Shown: one piece after another, positions 24,852 through 33,043 of the stretch
How the letters are laid out: each line of letters starts with the position of its first letter
How positions within the stretch are numbered: the stretch's first letter is position 1
Assembly: GCA_947624795.1 (NCBI GenBank)
Contig: CANQLY010000009.1
Span: 1-33,043, forward strand
Length of the DNA: 33,043 bases
DNA from: an uncultured Marinospirillum sp.
GTDB lineage: Bacteria; Pseudomonadota; Gammaproteobacteria; Pseudomonadales; Halomonadaceae
Direction: 5' to 3'
Made by a program: the position numbers and the translations under genes
The notes under the pieces: model-generated
Seen by the model: the letters and a program-made list of their open reading frames with translations, nothing else
The model's database searches: none
What the model was told of the DNA's origin: nothing

Positions 24852-25460
24852 TTAGTAATTAAACACTACACGACGGTTTTTGTTATGAGCTTGGCTTGAA
24901 TTACTTTTATCTACAAGCTTCATTTTACCGTAGCTAACAACTTCTAACTGGTTAGCAGGCACGCCTTGCAATGACAAATAACGGCGCACAGCATTACCAC
25001 GCTGCTCACCTAAAGCATTGTTATATTCAGCAGAACCACGGGCGTCAGTATGGCCTTCTAGTTTTACTTTTACAGAAGGGTTAGCCATTAAGTAGGCGGC
25101 ATGGCCATTCAATACATCGTAAAATTCACTGCGAATACTTGACTTGTCAAAGTCAAAATAAACAGTGCGAATGGCAGGCAATATGGCTTGCATTTTAGCA
25201 CGGGCTTCTGCTTCTGCAGCCCTCGCTCTTGCTTCTGCAGCCCTCGCTCTTGCTTGTGCTTCGGCCTCAGCTTCAGTAATAATACCCTGAGCTTGTTCCT
25301 CTAAAGTATCCACTGAAACACCACCTGTATCAGTAGAATGCACTTCTTTTCCAATCACATCATCCATTGTGCCATCTTTTTTAGCATCGCTACTACAACC
25401 TGCAGCCAATGCAAAAACGGCAGCCAATGCAAAAACCTTGCTATATTTCATAAGTTCCAT
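24852..25460 (-). CDS. pal: Peptidoglycan-associated lipoprotein
   Basis: About 202 residues from the ATG at 25460 (MELMKYSK), which has GGAG 6 nt upstream; the frame runs on to 25502 without such support. The lipobox ALAAGC gives a lipid-modified Cys at residue 22, anchoring the protein in the outer membrane. An Ala/Arg/Glu-rich linker with a tandem repeat follows. The OmpA-like domain (about 95-202) contains VYFDFDKSSIR, LEGHTDARGSAEYN and NKNRRVVFNY, the set of residues that bind diaminopimelate in peptidoglycan. The product completes the Tol-Pal complex by linking the outer membrane to the wall. Confidence 0.95.
   Translation of the reverse strand: MELMKYSKVFALAAVFALAAGCSSDAKKDGTMDDVIGKEVHSTDTGGVSVDTLEEQAQGIITEAEAEAQARARAAEARARAAEAEARAKMQAILPAIRTVYFDFDKSSIRSEFYDVLNGHAAYLMANPSVKVKLEGHTDARGSAEYNNALGEQRGNAVRRYLSLQGVPANQLEVVSYGKMKLVDKSNSSQAHNKNRRVVFNY
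25210..25251. repeat. 21-bp perfect tandem repeat in the Pal linker
   Basis: GCTTCTGCAGCCCTCGCTCTT is present twice in direct succession (25210-25230 and 25231-25251). It encodes a heptad of the ARARAAE kind in the linker between lipid anchor and OmpA-like domain, so copy changes would keep the frame and alter linker length. Confidence 0.85.
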
Positions 25461-25544
25461 AACTTTCTCCAGTTGCTTTTGTTGCATTTTAACCCTTAAC
25501 AAGCTCGTTTAAGGCTACCATTTTAACGTTTAGTTAAAATTCAT

Positions 25545-26858
25545 TTATTTCAAAAAAGGCGACCAAGCAGGCTCTAATACATCGCCGCTTTCAGCCGGTA
25601 ATTCATATTGAATTCTGCCATCGGTTGAAACAACGCCCAGCACGCCTTTTTCACCCTGCATTAAAGCATAAATTACCATAGCACCATTGGGCGCTACACT
25701 GGGCGAATGGTCTAAAGGTGAGGTTGACAACACCCTAGTTCGACCGGTGCTCATATTAAGTGCTGCAATACTAAATAGTCCACTACCTGAGGCTCTGTGC
25801 ATCATAAAAATTTCTTGGCCATCAGGTGAATAGCGAGGCCGTGCATTATAAATGCCATCAAAGCTTATTCTACCTTCTTTACCTGTGGTTAAATCAATTT
25901 TATAAACTTGAGGCCCACCACTGCGGTCTGAAGTGAAAACAATACTTTTGCCATCAGGTGACCATGAAGGCTCAGTATCAATGGCATAGTGTTTTGTAAC
26001 CCTTGTTAGGCGCGGGTTATCTAAATGGTAAATGTAAATTTCAGCATTGCCATCACGTGATAAAGTCATGGCTATTTGTTTGCCATCCGGCGACCAAGCC
26101 GGTGCACCATTTAAGCCTTGGTAATTGGTTAGCTGAATTCGTTTACCTGTGGCTAATTCATGAATAAAAATGGCTGGACGACCGGTTTCAAAGGATACAT
26201 AAGCCAGTTTTTTACCATCAGGCGACCAGTCAGGCGACAGCAAAGGATGCCTTGATGTTAAAATTACCCGTGACCTTTGACCGTCGGCATCGGCAACGTG
26301 CAGGCGATAAACGTACTCTTTTTTATCTTGCTGCTGGGATGTAATGTAGGTTACACGGGTTGAAAAAATGCCTTGCTGCCCCGTTAGCCTTTCATAAATT
26401 CGATCACTAATAAGGTGAGCTTGGCCACGCAAGTCATTAATACTGCCGGTTACACTTTCTGTTAATAACTGCTCTTGATTAGCAATATCAAACAGCGCAT
26501 ACCGAATCCTTACCTGCTGGCCTGACAGCTCTTCAAGGCTGCCCACGACTAAATAACTTACCTTTAACAAGCGCCAGTCACGGTAAACAACTTGGTCAGC
26601 CTTAGTAGGTAAGCTTACGAAATCTTCCCGTGGCAAAGTACGAAACAAGCCAGTGCGTGAAAAGTTAGCAGAAATAATACTGGCCACGTCTTGGTTTAAA
26701 TTGCCACGGCCATTCCACATAAAAGGCACAACGGCAACAGGAATGGCTTGGTCACTGCCTTTGGTGATGCGAATGGTTAAGTCGGCTTGCGCCAAAGAGC
26801 TTAATAACAGGGCAAATAACACCATGCTAGCCACACATAAGTGGCGTAAATTAATCAC
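25545..26858 (-). CDS. tolB: Tol-Pal system beta-propeller protein TolB
   Basis: A 437-residue periplasmic protein with a signal peptide (about residues 10-25, [12 protein letters not shown]). The N-terminal alpha/beta domain contains [14 protein letters not shown]. The C-terminal six-bladed propeller shows repeated WSPDGK-type motifs ([65 protein letters not shown]). TolB binds Pal and TolA and controls Pal release. The start is a GTG overlapping the tolA stop by 4 nt (GTGA), so translation is likely coupled. Confidence 0.95.
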   Translation of the reverse strand: MINLRHLCVASMVLFALLLSSLAQADLTIRITKGSDQAIPVAVVPFMWNGRGNLNQDVASIISANFSRTGLFRTLPREDFVSLPTKADQVVYRDWRLLKVSYLVVGSLEELSGQQVRIRYALFDIANQEQLLTESVTGSINDLRGQAHLISDRIYERLTGQQGIFSTRVTYITSQQQDKKEYVYRLHVADADGQRSRVILTSRHPLLSPDWSPDGKKLAYVSFETGRPAIFIHELATGKRIQLTNYQGLNGAPAWSPDGKQIAMTLSRDGNAEIYIYHLDNPRLTRVTKHYAIDTEPSWSPDGKSIVFTSDRSGGPQVYKIDLTTGKEGRISFDGIYNARPRYSPDGQEIFMMHRASGSGLFSIAALNMSTGRTRVLSTSPLDHSPSVAPNGAMVIYALMQGEKGVLGVVSTDGRIQYELPAESGDVLEPAWSPFLK

Positions 26859-27910
26859 TGAGTTAAGTCCTCCGGTGTAAATATAAATTCAATTTGTCTA
26901 AATTTAGTGCGTTGGCGAGGCTCTAAACGCAGCAAAGGAAAAGGTGCCGCACGTTCAATGGCTTGCACTGTAGAACGATCAAACACTACATTGCCGCTAC
27001 TTTTAGTAATACTGATACCATTAACTGCCAGCTCACCCGTACCTAACAAGCGCACTTGCAACACCGTTTGTAATGCATTATTGATGCCTGGCGGCCTTGT
27101 CCATTGCCTTGAAATCATGTCAAACATAATGCTTTCCATGCTAGCAATTGCATCCGCATCAGAGGCAGCCTGTTCAGCCATTTTCTGAAGTCTAACCCGC
27201 TCAGCTTCTTGCCATACTCTTGCTTCTTCAATGCGCTGACGCAGTGCTTCTGCTTCGCGTTCTTGTTCTACACGGCGCCGAATAGCTGCTTCTTCAGCTC
27301 GCTGTAACTCTGCGGCGATTCGCTGTTTTTCTGCCACTTCTTGGCGGCGCTTTAACTCTAACTCTTTTTGTTTTTGTTCAATTTTTCTTTCTTCTTCAGA
27401 TTCTTTATCTTCTTTGGCTTTTCTTTCTTGCTCGGCTTTTTTGTCTTGCTCGGCTTTTTTCTTACGGTCTTCTTCTTGTTTCTTTTTAAGCTGTAACTGC
27501 CTTTCTTGCTCGGCTTTTCTTTCTTGTTCGGCTTTTTTCTTTTGCTCTTGCTCACGCTTAATTTGTAGCTGCCTTTCTTGTTCAGCTTTCCTTTCCTGCT
27601 CAATCTTTCTTTCTTGCTCAGCTTTTTTCTTTAGCTCTTCTTGCTCACGCCTAATTTGTAATTGCTTTTGCTGTTCAGCAATGGCTTTAGCTTGTTGTTT
27701 TTGCTGTTCTTCTAATGCATCTTGCAATGCTTTTTCACGGCGAGTGGTCGCCGGGTCTTCAGCAGACATGGTTGCTTTAATAATAGGCACACTGGGCTGA
27801 ATAATTTTTACTTGCCTTGAAGCCGAATCCTGCCAAACCAAAAGCGCCAACACAAGCGTATGCAAAAGCAACGCTAAAATGATTGATATTGGCATATTCA
27901 ATGACTTCAC
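26855..27910 (-). CDS. tolA: Tol-Pal system protein TolA
   Basis: A 351-residue inner-membrane protein spanning the periplasm. One N-terminal membrane helix (about 7-25, [19 protein letters not shown]) contains the Ser/His pattern that contacts TolQR. A very long charged helix (about 55-255) is made of Lys/Glu/Gln repeats, including several tandem [16 protein letters not shown]-like units. The C-terminal domain (about 260-351) carries [20 protein letters not shown] and the end that binds TolB and Pal. The repeats give an open frame on the opposite strand, which is not a gene. It starts 12 nt after tolR. Confidence 0.93.
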   Translation of the reverse strand: MKSLNMPISIILALLLHTLVLALLVWQDSASRQVKIIQPSVPIIKATMSAEDPATTRREKALQDALEEQQKQQAKAIAEQQKQLQIRREQEELKKKAEQERKIEQERKAEQERQLQIKREQEQKKKAEQERKAEQERQLQLKKKQEEDRKKKAEQDKKAEQERKAKEDKESEEERKIEQKQKELELKRRQEVAEKQRIAAELQRAEEAAIRRRVEQEREAEALRQRIEEARVWQEAERVRLQKMAEQAASDADAIASMESIMFDMISRQWTRPPGINNALQTVLQVRLLGTGELAVNGISITKSSGNVVFDRSTVQAIERAAPFPLLRLEPRQRTKFRQIEFIFTPEDLTQ

Positions 27911-27922
27911 CCAAGGCTCCTA

Positions 27923-28363
27923 CTAATCTTCTACAGGCTTTGAAATTAAACCCACCTGCGTCACACCAGCACCTTGCAATTCGCTCATTAAAACAACCAC
28001 TTCACCATAAGAAACACGGCGGTCACCCCGAACCAAAACGGGTAACTCAGGATTTTGGCGCTTTAATGCAGCCACTTGCTTAATAATAACGGAAAGCTCC
28101 ATTGGGTCTTTGGAATCAGCACCCATTTCTAAGTAATATAGGCCATCTGCATCCAAAGAAATAACCAGTGGTTCTTGTTCAGCATCATTATCAATTGGCT
28201 CGGAAGTGACTTGTGGTAATTCCACATCCACCCCTTGGGTTAAAACCGGCGCAGTAATCATAAAAATAACCAAAAGCACCAACATAACGTCGATGTAAGG
28301 CAAAACGTTGACTTCAGAAATGGGTAGCTTGGGCGTTCTACGCCGAAATCTTGACTTAGCCAT
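27923..28363 (-). CDS. tolR: Tol-Pal system protein TolR
   Basis: A 146-residue inner-membrane protein of the ExbD/TolR family. One membrane helix follows the conserved ISEVNVLPYIDVMLVLLVIF (about 17-36), in which the Asp is needed for proton flow. The C-terminal periplasmic part contains LVRGDRRVSYGEVVVLMSEL. With TolQ it forms the proton-driven motor that energises TolA. Its start overlaps the end of tolQ by 8 nt. Confidence 0.95.
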   Translation of the reverse strand: MAKSRFRRRTPKLPISEVNVLPYIDVMLVLLVIFMITAPVLTQGVDVELPQVTSEPIDNDAEQEPLVISLDADGLYYLEMGADSKDPMELSVIIKQVAALKRQNPELPVLVRGDRRVSYGEVVVLMSELQGAGVTQVGLISKPVED

Positions 28364-29048
28364 TGGCTTTCTCGGCGTCTACTTTTTTAGTGACTAGGCT
28401 GCGATGTAACAGGCCTGCAAATTCATCAGCAAAGTTTTCGTAATGATTCAACAATAACTCACTTGAAGACAAATAACGGTTATAAGCAACCACGGCTGGA
28501 ATGGCAACAAACAAACCTAAAGCCGTAGTAATTAAGGCTTCAGCCATGCCCGGTGCTACCACAGAAAAAGTGGCTTGCTGCACAGTAGCTAGGCTGCGAA
28601 AGGCTTCGATAATTCCCCAAACCGTACCAAATAAACCAATGTGCGGACTCACCGAACCGATGGTTGCTAAAAAAGGTAAGCCTACATTTAAACGGTCTTG
28701 CTCTTCTGCAATGGCGATGCGCATCGAACGCTCGACGGCCTCAAGTATGGCCACTGGATCAGCCGTTCTTTGGCGAATACGGTTAAAGGCTTTAAAGCCT
28801 AAAAAAACAATGCGCTCAGCCCCTTCAACACCACTGGTTTCGGTATCACGAAACAACTCTGATAATTCCATTCCCGACCAGAAGCGCTCACGAAAATTTT
28901 CATGCCCTTTACGTGTTTTACGAAAAAGTTGCCAACGCTGAAAAATGCTTACCCAAGAAAGCACTGAACCAAGCAGCAAGCAAAGCATTAAAAACTGTAT
29001 AAATAAGCTGGACCCTAAAATCATGTCCAAAAAAGTTAGTTCTTGCAC
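28356..29048 (-). CDS. tolQ: Tol-Pal system protein TolQ
   Basis: A 230-residue inner-membrane protein of the MotA/TolQ/ExbB family with three membrane helices (about 14-36, 132-155 and 168-190). The motor motifs are seen in LPFLATIGSVSPHIGLFGTV and AEALITTALGLFVAIPAVVA. The start is a GTG with AAGGAG 5 nt upstream, a strong site that compensates for the weaker codon. It lies 32 nt after ybgC, at the head of the tolQRAB-pal-cpoB group. Confidence 0.95.
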   Translation of the reverse strand: MQELTFLDMILGSSLFIQFLMLCLLLGSVLSWVSIFQRWQLFRKTRKGHENFRERFWSGMELSELFRDTETSGVEGAERIVFLGFKAFNRIRQRTADPVAILEAVERSMRIAIAEEQDRLNVGLPFLATIGSVSPHIGLFGTVWGIIEAFRSLATVQQATFSVVAPGMAEALITTALGLFVAIPAVVAYNRYLSSSELLLNHYENFADEFAGLLHRSLVTKKVDAEKANG

Positions 29049-29080
29049 TTGAACTCCTTACTTCTTTGCTAAAAAATTTG

Positions 29081-29497
29081 CTAATAAAAGGGGTTTATTT
29101 GCTTACTATCCACTGGTAGCAAGCACTGTAACAGCGTCTCTGGTAAGCGACAAGGCCGTAAGCTTTCCCGACCAACGCAAACCACCTCAATAGTTCCTAA
29201 GCACAAAACGTCGGCATTACGCATTATTTTTTGCCGAAAAGTCATTCTAGCACCACGGTAGCTATTTACCTCGACAAATACGTCTAATAAGTCATCTAAT
29301 CTTGCTGGTAATTGATAGCTAAGTTGCACATCTTTTACAACGAACAACACAGGCAAGCTTGACTGATTAAAACCTAAAGTACGCAGCCATTCAGTGCGTG
29401 CTCTTTCCATAAATTTTAGGTAATTCACATAATAAACAATGCCGCCAGCATCGGTATCTTCGTAATAAACTCGCACAGGTAAACTAAAATTATTCAT
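29081..29497 (-). CDS. ybgC: Tol-Pal-associated acyl-CoA thioesterase YbgC
   Basis: A 138-residue hotdog-fold protein. The active-site region reads YEDTDAGGIVYYVNYLKFME (about 10-29), with the catalytic Asp of DTDAGG. ARTEWLR follows, as in the family. YbgC cleaves acyl-CoA thioesters and is regularly the first gene of the tol-pal cluster, with a proposed role in phospholipid metabolism. It lies 21 nt after ruvB and 32 nt before tolQ. Confidence 0.92.
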   Translation of the reverse strand: MNNFSLPVRVYYEDTDAGGIVYYVNYLKFMERARTEWLRTLGFNQSSLPVLFVVKDVQLSYQLPARLDDLLDVFVEVNSYRGARMTFRQKIMRNADVLCLGTIEVVCVGRESLRPCRLPETLLQCLLPVDSKQINPFY

Positions 29498-29518
29498 GCA
29501 AGCGCTCCGACTGGTTAG

Positions 29519-30523
29519 TTATTGTGGCTTTGTTAATTCAAAATGCTGCCAAGCTAAATCGGTGACTTGGCGACCCCTTGCCGTTCGCATCATAAAGCCT
29601 TGTTGAATTAAATAAGGCTCTAATACCTCTTCAATGGTGTCTCTGGCTTCAGAAATAGCCGCTGAAAGGCTGTCAATGCCCACTGGCCCACCGGCAAATT
29701 TTTCCATCATGGCTAACAACAAACGCCTATCCATCGAATCTAGCCCGTGAGTATCCACGTTTAGTAGGTTAAGCGCCATGTCTGCAATTTCTTTACTAAT
29801 GCGCCCATCCGATTTTACTTCAGCAAAATCCCTGACACGGCGCAATAAACGGTTAGCAATGCGCGGCGTACCTCGGGAGCGGCGGGCAATTTCTTCTGCG
29901 CCACCCTCTTCAACCGTTAAACCGAGTAAATAGGCTGAACGAGTCACTATGTAGGTTAAATCGGGTACAGAATAAAATTCTAGGCGCTGGGTTATGCCAA
30001 AACGGTCTCTTAAAGGCGCGGTCAGCATACCGGCACGGGTGGTTGCGCCCACTAAAGTAAAGGGCGGTAAATCTAGCTTAATAGAACGTGCCGCTGGGCC
30101 TTCACCAATCATAATGTCTAACTGGTAATCTTCCATGGCTGGGTAAAGAATTTCTTCAATCACTGGGCTAAGGCGATGAATTTCATCAATAAACAGCACA
30201 TCGCCTTCGCTAAGATTGGTCAGCATTGCCGCTAAATCACCGGGTTTTTCCATAACCGGCCCAGAGGTGCTTTTAATGGAAACGCCCATTTCACTAGCAA
30301 TAATATTGGCCAGCGTGGTTTTACCCAGCCCAGGCGGGCCAAAAATAAGCGTGTGGTCTAACGCTTCTTTACGCCCACGCGCCGCTTGTATAAAAATTTC
30401 CATTTGCTCACAAACTTGCGGCTGGCCTCGGTATTCAGCCAAGGTTTTTGGGCGTATAGCGTGATCTTGACTGTAATCTTGCGGCTGTTCATGGGCGGCA
30501 ATCAGCCGATCATCTTCAATCAC
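29519..30523 (-). CDS. ruvB: Holliday junction branch-migration motor RuvB
   Basis: A 334-residue AAA+ ATPase that drives branch migration with RuvA. It starts near the typical [20 protein letters not shown]. Walker A is [16 protein letters not shown], Walker B is [10 protein letters not shown], sensor 1 is LVGATTRAG, and the arginine finger region is [16 protein letters not shown]. The C-terminal winged helix shows [18 protein letters not shown], which binds DNA. It follows ruvA after 61 nt, so the two are probably cotranscribed. Confidence 0.97.
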   Translation of the reverse strand: MIEDDRLIAAHEQPQDYSQDHAIRPKTLAEYRGQPQVCEQMEIFIQAARGRKEALDHTLIFGPPGLGKTTLANIIASEMGVSIKSTSGPVMEKPGDLAAMLTNLSEGDVLFIDEIHRLSPVIEEILYPAMEDYQLDIMIGEGPAARSIKLDLPPFTLVGATTRAGMLTAPLRDRFGITQRLEFYSVPDLTYIVTRSAYLLGLTVEEGGAEEIARRSRGTPRIANRLLRRVRDFAEVKSDGRISKEIADMALNLLNVDTHGLDSMDRRLLLAMMEKFAGGPVGIDSLSAAISEARDTIEEVLEPYLIQQGFMMRTARGRQVTDLAWQHFELTKPQ

Positions 30524-30584
30524 TAGGGCATTCCTGTGTAATAGAAACGGGGCATTTTAACCGATGGCTAACGGGGGTGGCTTA

Positions 30585-31193
30585 TTATTTAGCCATGCCT
30601 TTAAGGGCGGCACGAATCAAGTCTTGGGTATCCATACTTGCCTTAGCAACGGCGGCAATGGCTCGGCTGGCTTCGGGTAATTTATACCCCAAAGCAACCA
30701 AAGCAGATTCCGCTTCTGAACGGTGATCCACTTCTGGCAACAGCAAGCCTGTTGGAAATTCAAGCTTGGCCATCTGCTGTGGCTGCCAAGTTTTTAAGCG
30801 ATCTTTTAAATCAATTAATAAGCGCTCGGCAGTTTTTTTGCCAATGCCTGGAATACGGGTAAGTGCTTGCAGGTTTTCCTGCTGAATGGCTTGCAATAAA
30901 GCGCTACTTTCCATGGCCGACATAATTGCCATGCCAACTTTAGGGCCAATACCACTGACTTTAATTAGCTCACGAAATAACTGGCGATCTTCTAAGCGGG
31001 CAAAGCCATATAAAAGGTTGGCATCTTCACGAATTACCTGATGAATCCAAAGAATTAAGTCTTCGTCTAAGGCTGGCAAACCAGCAAACACTGAAAGCGG
31101 CAGGCTTATTTCATAGCCCACGCCTTGAATATCTAAAATAACCCAAGAAGGCTGTTTTTCAACTAACTTACCTTGTAAGCGTCCAATCATCAT
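30585..31193 (-). CDS. ruvA: Holliday junction DNA-binding protein RuvA
   Basis: A 202-residue protein that binds four-way junctions as a tetramer and loads RuvB. It has the OB-fold start MIGRLQGKLVEKQP, two helix-hairpin-helix motifs (LIKVSGIGPKVGMAIMSAM and LTRIPGIGKKTAERLLIDLK), a flexible linker and the C-terminal RuvB-contact domain (ALVALGYKLPEASRAI). Two ATG codons in a row (31193, 31190) can start it; most family members begin MIGRL, favouring the second. It overlaps the preceding TRIC-family gene by 1 to 4 nt, which implies coupled translation. Confidence 0.96.
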   Translation of the reverse strand: MMIGRLQGKLVEKQPSWVILDIQGVGYEISLPLSVFAGLPALDEDLILWIHQVIREDANLLYGFARLEDRQLFRELIKVSGIGPKVGMAIMSAMESSALLQAIQQENLQALTRIPGIGKKTAERLLIDLKDRLKTWQPQQMAKLEFPTGLLLPEVDHRSEAESALVALGYKLPEASRAIAAVAKASMDTQDLIRAALKGMAK

Positions 31194-31885
31194 GGCTTAG
31201 TTTCTTCCTTTGAGCAGTCTGGACTGCTTAAATTATTTGAACTGGCTGTTTCTTCTATCGACAAAAAAACAGGGAGGTGTAAATGCCAATGAATGGCAGC
31301 AAGGCGCATACCCAAAACTACCGACATGGCGGCAAGGGTGTTAAACGTTTCCCAGCTGTCGGGCAAAAACCACTTTAAATTCACATAAACAATAGCGCCT
31401 GCCATTACTGCTGTAGCATAAATTTCTTTTTCAAAAATCATTGGTTTCACGGCAGTTAATACATCACGCAAAATACCGCCAAACACGCCGGTCATCACGC
31501 CGGTTACCACTGAAATGAGCGGAGAATGGCCTAGTTCAATTGCTACTTTAGCACCGATAACGGTAAACACGGCCAAGCCTATGGCATCGGCTACTTGCAC
31601 AGCATAATGGGGAAAACGAATTTTTCTGGCTAGGGCAAAAACAATGACTGAGGTAATAACCGTTAGCCAAATGTACATATTGTGTTGCACCCAAAACACC
31701 GGCAAACGGCCTAAAATCAAGTCTCGTAAAGTGCCACCACCGATGGCAGTAACCGTGCCAACAATGATGACACCAAATAAATCTAAACGGCGTTCAGCAG
31801 CGGCTAATACGCCAGCCAAAGCAAACACCACCGTACCAAATAAGTCTAAAGAAAATATAAAAAGGGGCAGATCAAAATCTATCAT
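31190..31885 (-). CDS. TRIC-family (UPF0126/YadS-like) cation channel
   Basis: A 231-residue membrane protein with about seven hydrophobic segments. Two repeated glycine motifs, AIGGGTLRDLILGR (about 48-61) and GVFGGILRDVLTA (about 133-145), are the hallmark of the bacterial trimeric intracellular cation channel family. Bacterial members conduct potassium in vitro; their cell role is not settled. A hydrophilic Ser-rich tail ends the protein. It overlaps ruvC by one base and ruvA by 1-4 bases, so it is embedded in the ruv operon, which is not the usual order. No functional link to recombination is evident. Confidence 0.85.
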   Translation of the reverse strand: MIDFDLPLFIFSLDLFGTVVFALAGVLAAAERRLDLFGVIIVGTVTAIGGGTLRDLILGRLPVFWVQHNMYIWLTVITSVIVFALARKIRFPHYAVQVADAIGLAVFTVIGAKVAIELGHSPLISVVTGVMTGVFGGILRDVLTAVKPMIFEKEIYATAVMAGAIVYVNLKWFLPDSWETFNTLAAMSVVLGMRLAAIHWHLHLPVFLSIEETASSNNLSSPDCSKEETKP

Positions 31886-32439
31886 TAGGTGCGCCGTGCT
31901 AAAGTTTTAGGATCAAAATTACGCCAACTACTGCCACCTTTTGTGGTTAGTTGACCAGACAAAGCTAATAAACCGCTGCTAGTGTAGGCATGGCACATGG
32001 CAATGGCTAAAGCGTCGGCGGCATCTTCTTGGGGTGTTGCAGAAAGTTTTAAAATGGCGGTAACCATGTGCTGCACTTGCGTTTTATCTGCCGCACCTGT
32101 GCCAGTTACCGCCAGCTTCACTTCTTTGGCAGAATACTCGCTAACAGCAAGGCCATGGTTCGCTACACAAACCACCGCAGTGCCTCTGGCCTGCCCCAGC
32201 TTAAGGGCTGAGTCGGCATTTTTTGCCATAAAAACACGTTCTATAGCGACTTGTTCCGGTTGGTAGCGAGCAATAATTTCCGTTAAGCTGGCATAAATTT
32301 GCGCCAGCTTTTGAGGTAAATCTTCGGCCTTAACCCGAATACAGCCACTGGCAAGGTAGCTAAATTGGCTACCCGTGGCATGAATCAAACCATAACCAGT
32401 AATGCGTGAACCCGGATCAATGCCGAGGATAAGGGCCAT
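31885..32439 (-). CDS. ruvC: Holliday junction resolvase RuvC
   Basis: About 184 residues from the ATG at 32439 ([19 protein letters not shown]). The open frame extends to 32502, but that part lies in yebC and lacks RuvC features. RuvC is a dimeric RNase H-fold nuclease that cuts four-way junctions. Its acidic residues are seen in GIDPGS (Asp7), VAIERVF (Glu) and [13 protein letters not shown] (two Asp). It begins one base after the yebC stop and overlaps the TRIC-family gene by one base. Confidence 0.96.
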   Translation of the reverse strand: MALILGIDPGSRITGYGLIHATGSQFSYLASGCIRVKAEDLPQKLAQIYASLTEIIARYQPEQVAIERVFMAKNADSALKLGQARGTAVVCVANHGLAVSEYSAKEVKLAVTGTGAADKTQVQHMVTAILKLSATPQEDAADALAIAMCHAYTSSGLLALSGQLTTKGGSSWRNFDPKTLARRT

Positions 32440-32440
32440 A

Positions 32441-33043
32441 TCAGCCCAGTTTTTCCATAACTTCAGCAGAAAAATCGACGTTAGAATAAACTTCTTGCAC
32501 ATCGTCTAAGTCTTCTAACATATCGACCAATTTAATAATTTTCTCTGCTAATTCTAAGTCAGTAATGTCTGCATTCACATCGGGCAACATAGCCACCGAT
32601 GCTTGTTCTGCTTCTAATCCTGCTGCGGCTAAGGCTTCTTTTACTTCAAGAAAGTTTTGCTGCTGGGTAAAAACTTCAAAACTGCCATCGTCTTGCGTAA
32701 CTACATCGTCGGCGCCAGCTTCTAAAGCCGCTTCCAATAGTTTTTCTTCGTCGGTTTTGGCTGAAAAAACCAAGTAGCCCCGCTTTTGGAATAAATAAGC
32801 AACCGAGCCTGACGTGCCTAAGTTGCCATCATTTTTAGTAAAAGCATGACGCACCTCACCCACCGTGCGGTTACGGTTATCACTTAAACATTCCACTAAA
32901 ACAGCAACGCCACCTGGCCCGTAACCTTCATAGACAATTTCTTCCATATTGTCAGCTTCGTTAGTACCAGCACCGCGCGCAATTGCACGGTCGATGGTGT
33001 CGCGTGTCATGTTGTTCGATAGCGCTTTATCAACTGCGGTACG
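32441..33043 (-). CDS. yebC: YebC/PmpR-family regulator, C-terminal part
   Basis: The gene runs out of the right edge: the frame is open to the last base, and codons before the internal ATG at 33010 read [11 protein letters not shown], as in the family. About 200 of the usual 245 or so residues are present, including [51 protein letters not shown] and a C-terminal acidic stretch. YebC proteins have been described as transcription regulators, and more recently as ribosome-associated factors that relieve stalling. The position before ruvC is conserved in many gammaproteobacteria. Confidence 0.95.
   Translation of the reverse strand, partial: RTAVDKALSNNMTRDTIDRAIARGAGTNEADNMEEIVYEGYGPGGVAVLVECLSDNRNRTVGEVRHAFTKNDGNLGTSGSVAYLFQKRGYLVFSAKTDEEKLLEAALEAGADDVVTQDDGSFEVFTQQQNFLEVKEALAAAGLEAEQASVAMLPDVNADITDLELAEKIIKLVDMLEDLDDVQEVYSNVDFSAEVMEKLG

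Noticed and set aside
27358-27603. Lys-rich open frame in the same region as tolA, and a Ser/Cys-rich one on the opposite strand
   Set aside because: Both are by-products of the Lys/Glu/Gln repeat in tolA; neither has a ribosome binding site or a natural protein composition.
29081-29497. YbgC with Tyr in place of the active-site-region His
   Set aside because: From memory this VYYVNY-like variant is common in pseudomonad-type YbgC proteins, so it is not a sign of lost function.
30564-30596. Inverted repeat ATGGCTAA/TTAGCCAT at the end of ruvA
   Set aside because: Stem of eight pairs with a 17-base loop and no T-run behind it; it overlaps the ruvA stop, and ruvB follows on the same transcript.

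Overview
The window looks like chromosomal DNA of a gammaproteobacterium. The Tol-Pal block linked to ruvCAB and yebC, the yejABEF peptide importer, yciK and hrpB are all gammaproteobacterial signatures. AT-leaning third positions and the galU-ugd pairing, as in pseudomonads, suggest a marine Oceanospirillales-type organism. That placement is inferred from gene content, not from a marker-gene comparison.

Region 1 (1-7313, + strand): the 3' end of mltD, then yejA-yejB-yejE-yejF as a tight run with gaps of 3 nt or less or overlaps, then a YdjM-like membrane protein and a YqaA/DedA-like membrane protein.

Region 2 (about 7361-13360) is accessory DNA exactly 6000 bp long between two direct copies of yqaA. 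It holds a 3' fragment of a GGDEF gene, an ISL3-type transposase remnant, an exported protein of unknown function, an MFS efflux pump with a MarR regulator and two matching palindromic operators, a truncated hrpB and a SEC-C zinc-motif protein. A 71-bp hairpin-forming element, identical in both copies, sits exactly at the two gene truncations. Recombination between the yqaA copies would remove the whole block and restore ydjM-yqaA-MCP-EAL/GGDEF, so the block looks like a single-crossover insertion of a circular molecule that carried a related allele of the same locus.

Region 3 (13782-17586, - strand): an EAL-CBS-GGDEF c-di-GMP protein followed by a methyl-accepting chemotaxis protein, probably one transcript.

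Region 4 (17685-21907, - strand): galU, a ugd homologue that lacks several catalytic residues including the nucleophilic cysteine, and uvrB, almost without gaps. Divergent from it is a HD-GYP-family protein whose HD dyad is broken (22088-23272, +).

Region 5 (23269-33043, - strand): yebC (partial), ruvC, a TRIC-family channel, ruvA, ruvB, ybgC, tolQ, tolR, tolA, tolB, pal, cpoB and a YciK-type dehydrogenase, in transcription order. It joins Holliday-junction processing to the envelope-constriction Tol-Pal system. The channel gene between ruvC and ruvA is the unusual member.

No rRNA, tRNA or CRISPR array was seen. No wholly new system is evident. The most interesting parts are the mosaic 6-kb island with its hairpin element, and the apparent UDP-glucose dehydrogenase pseudoenzyme.
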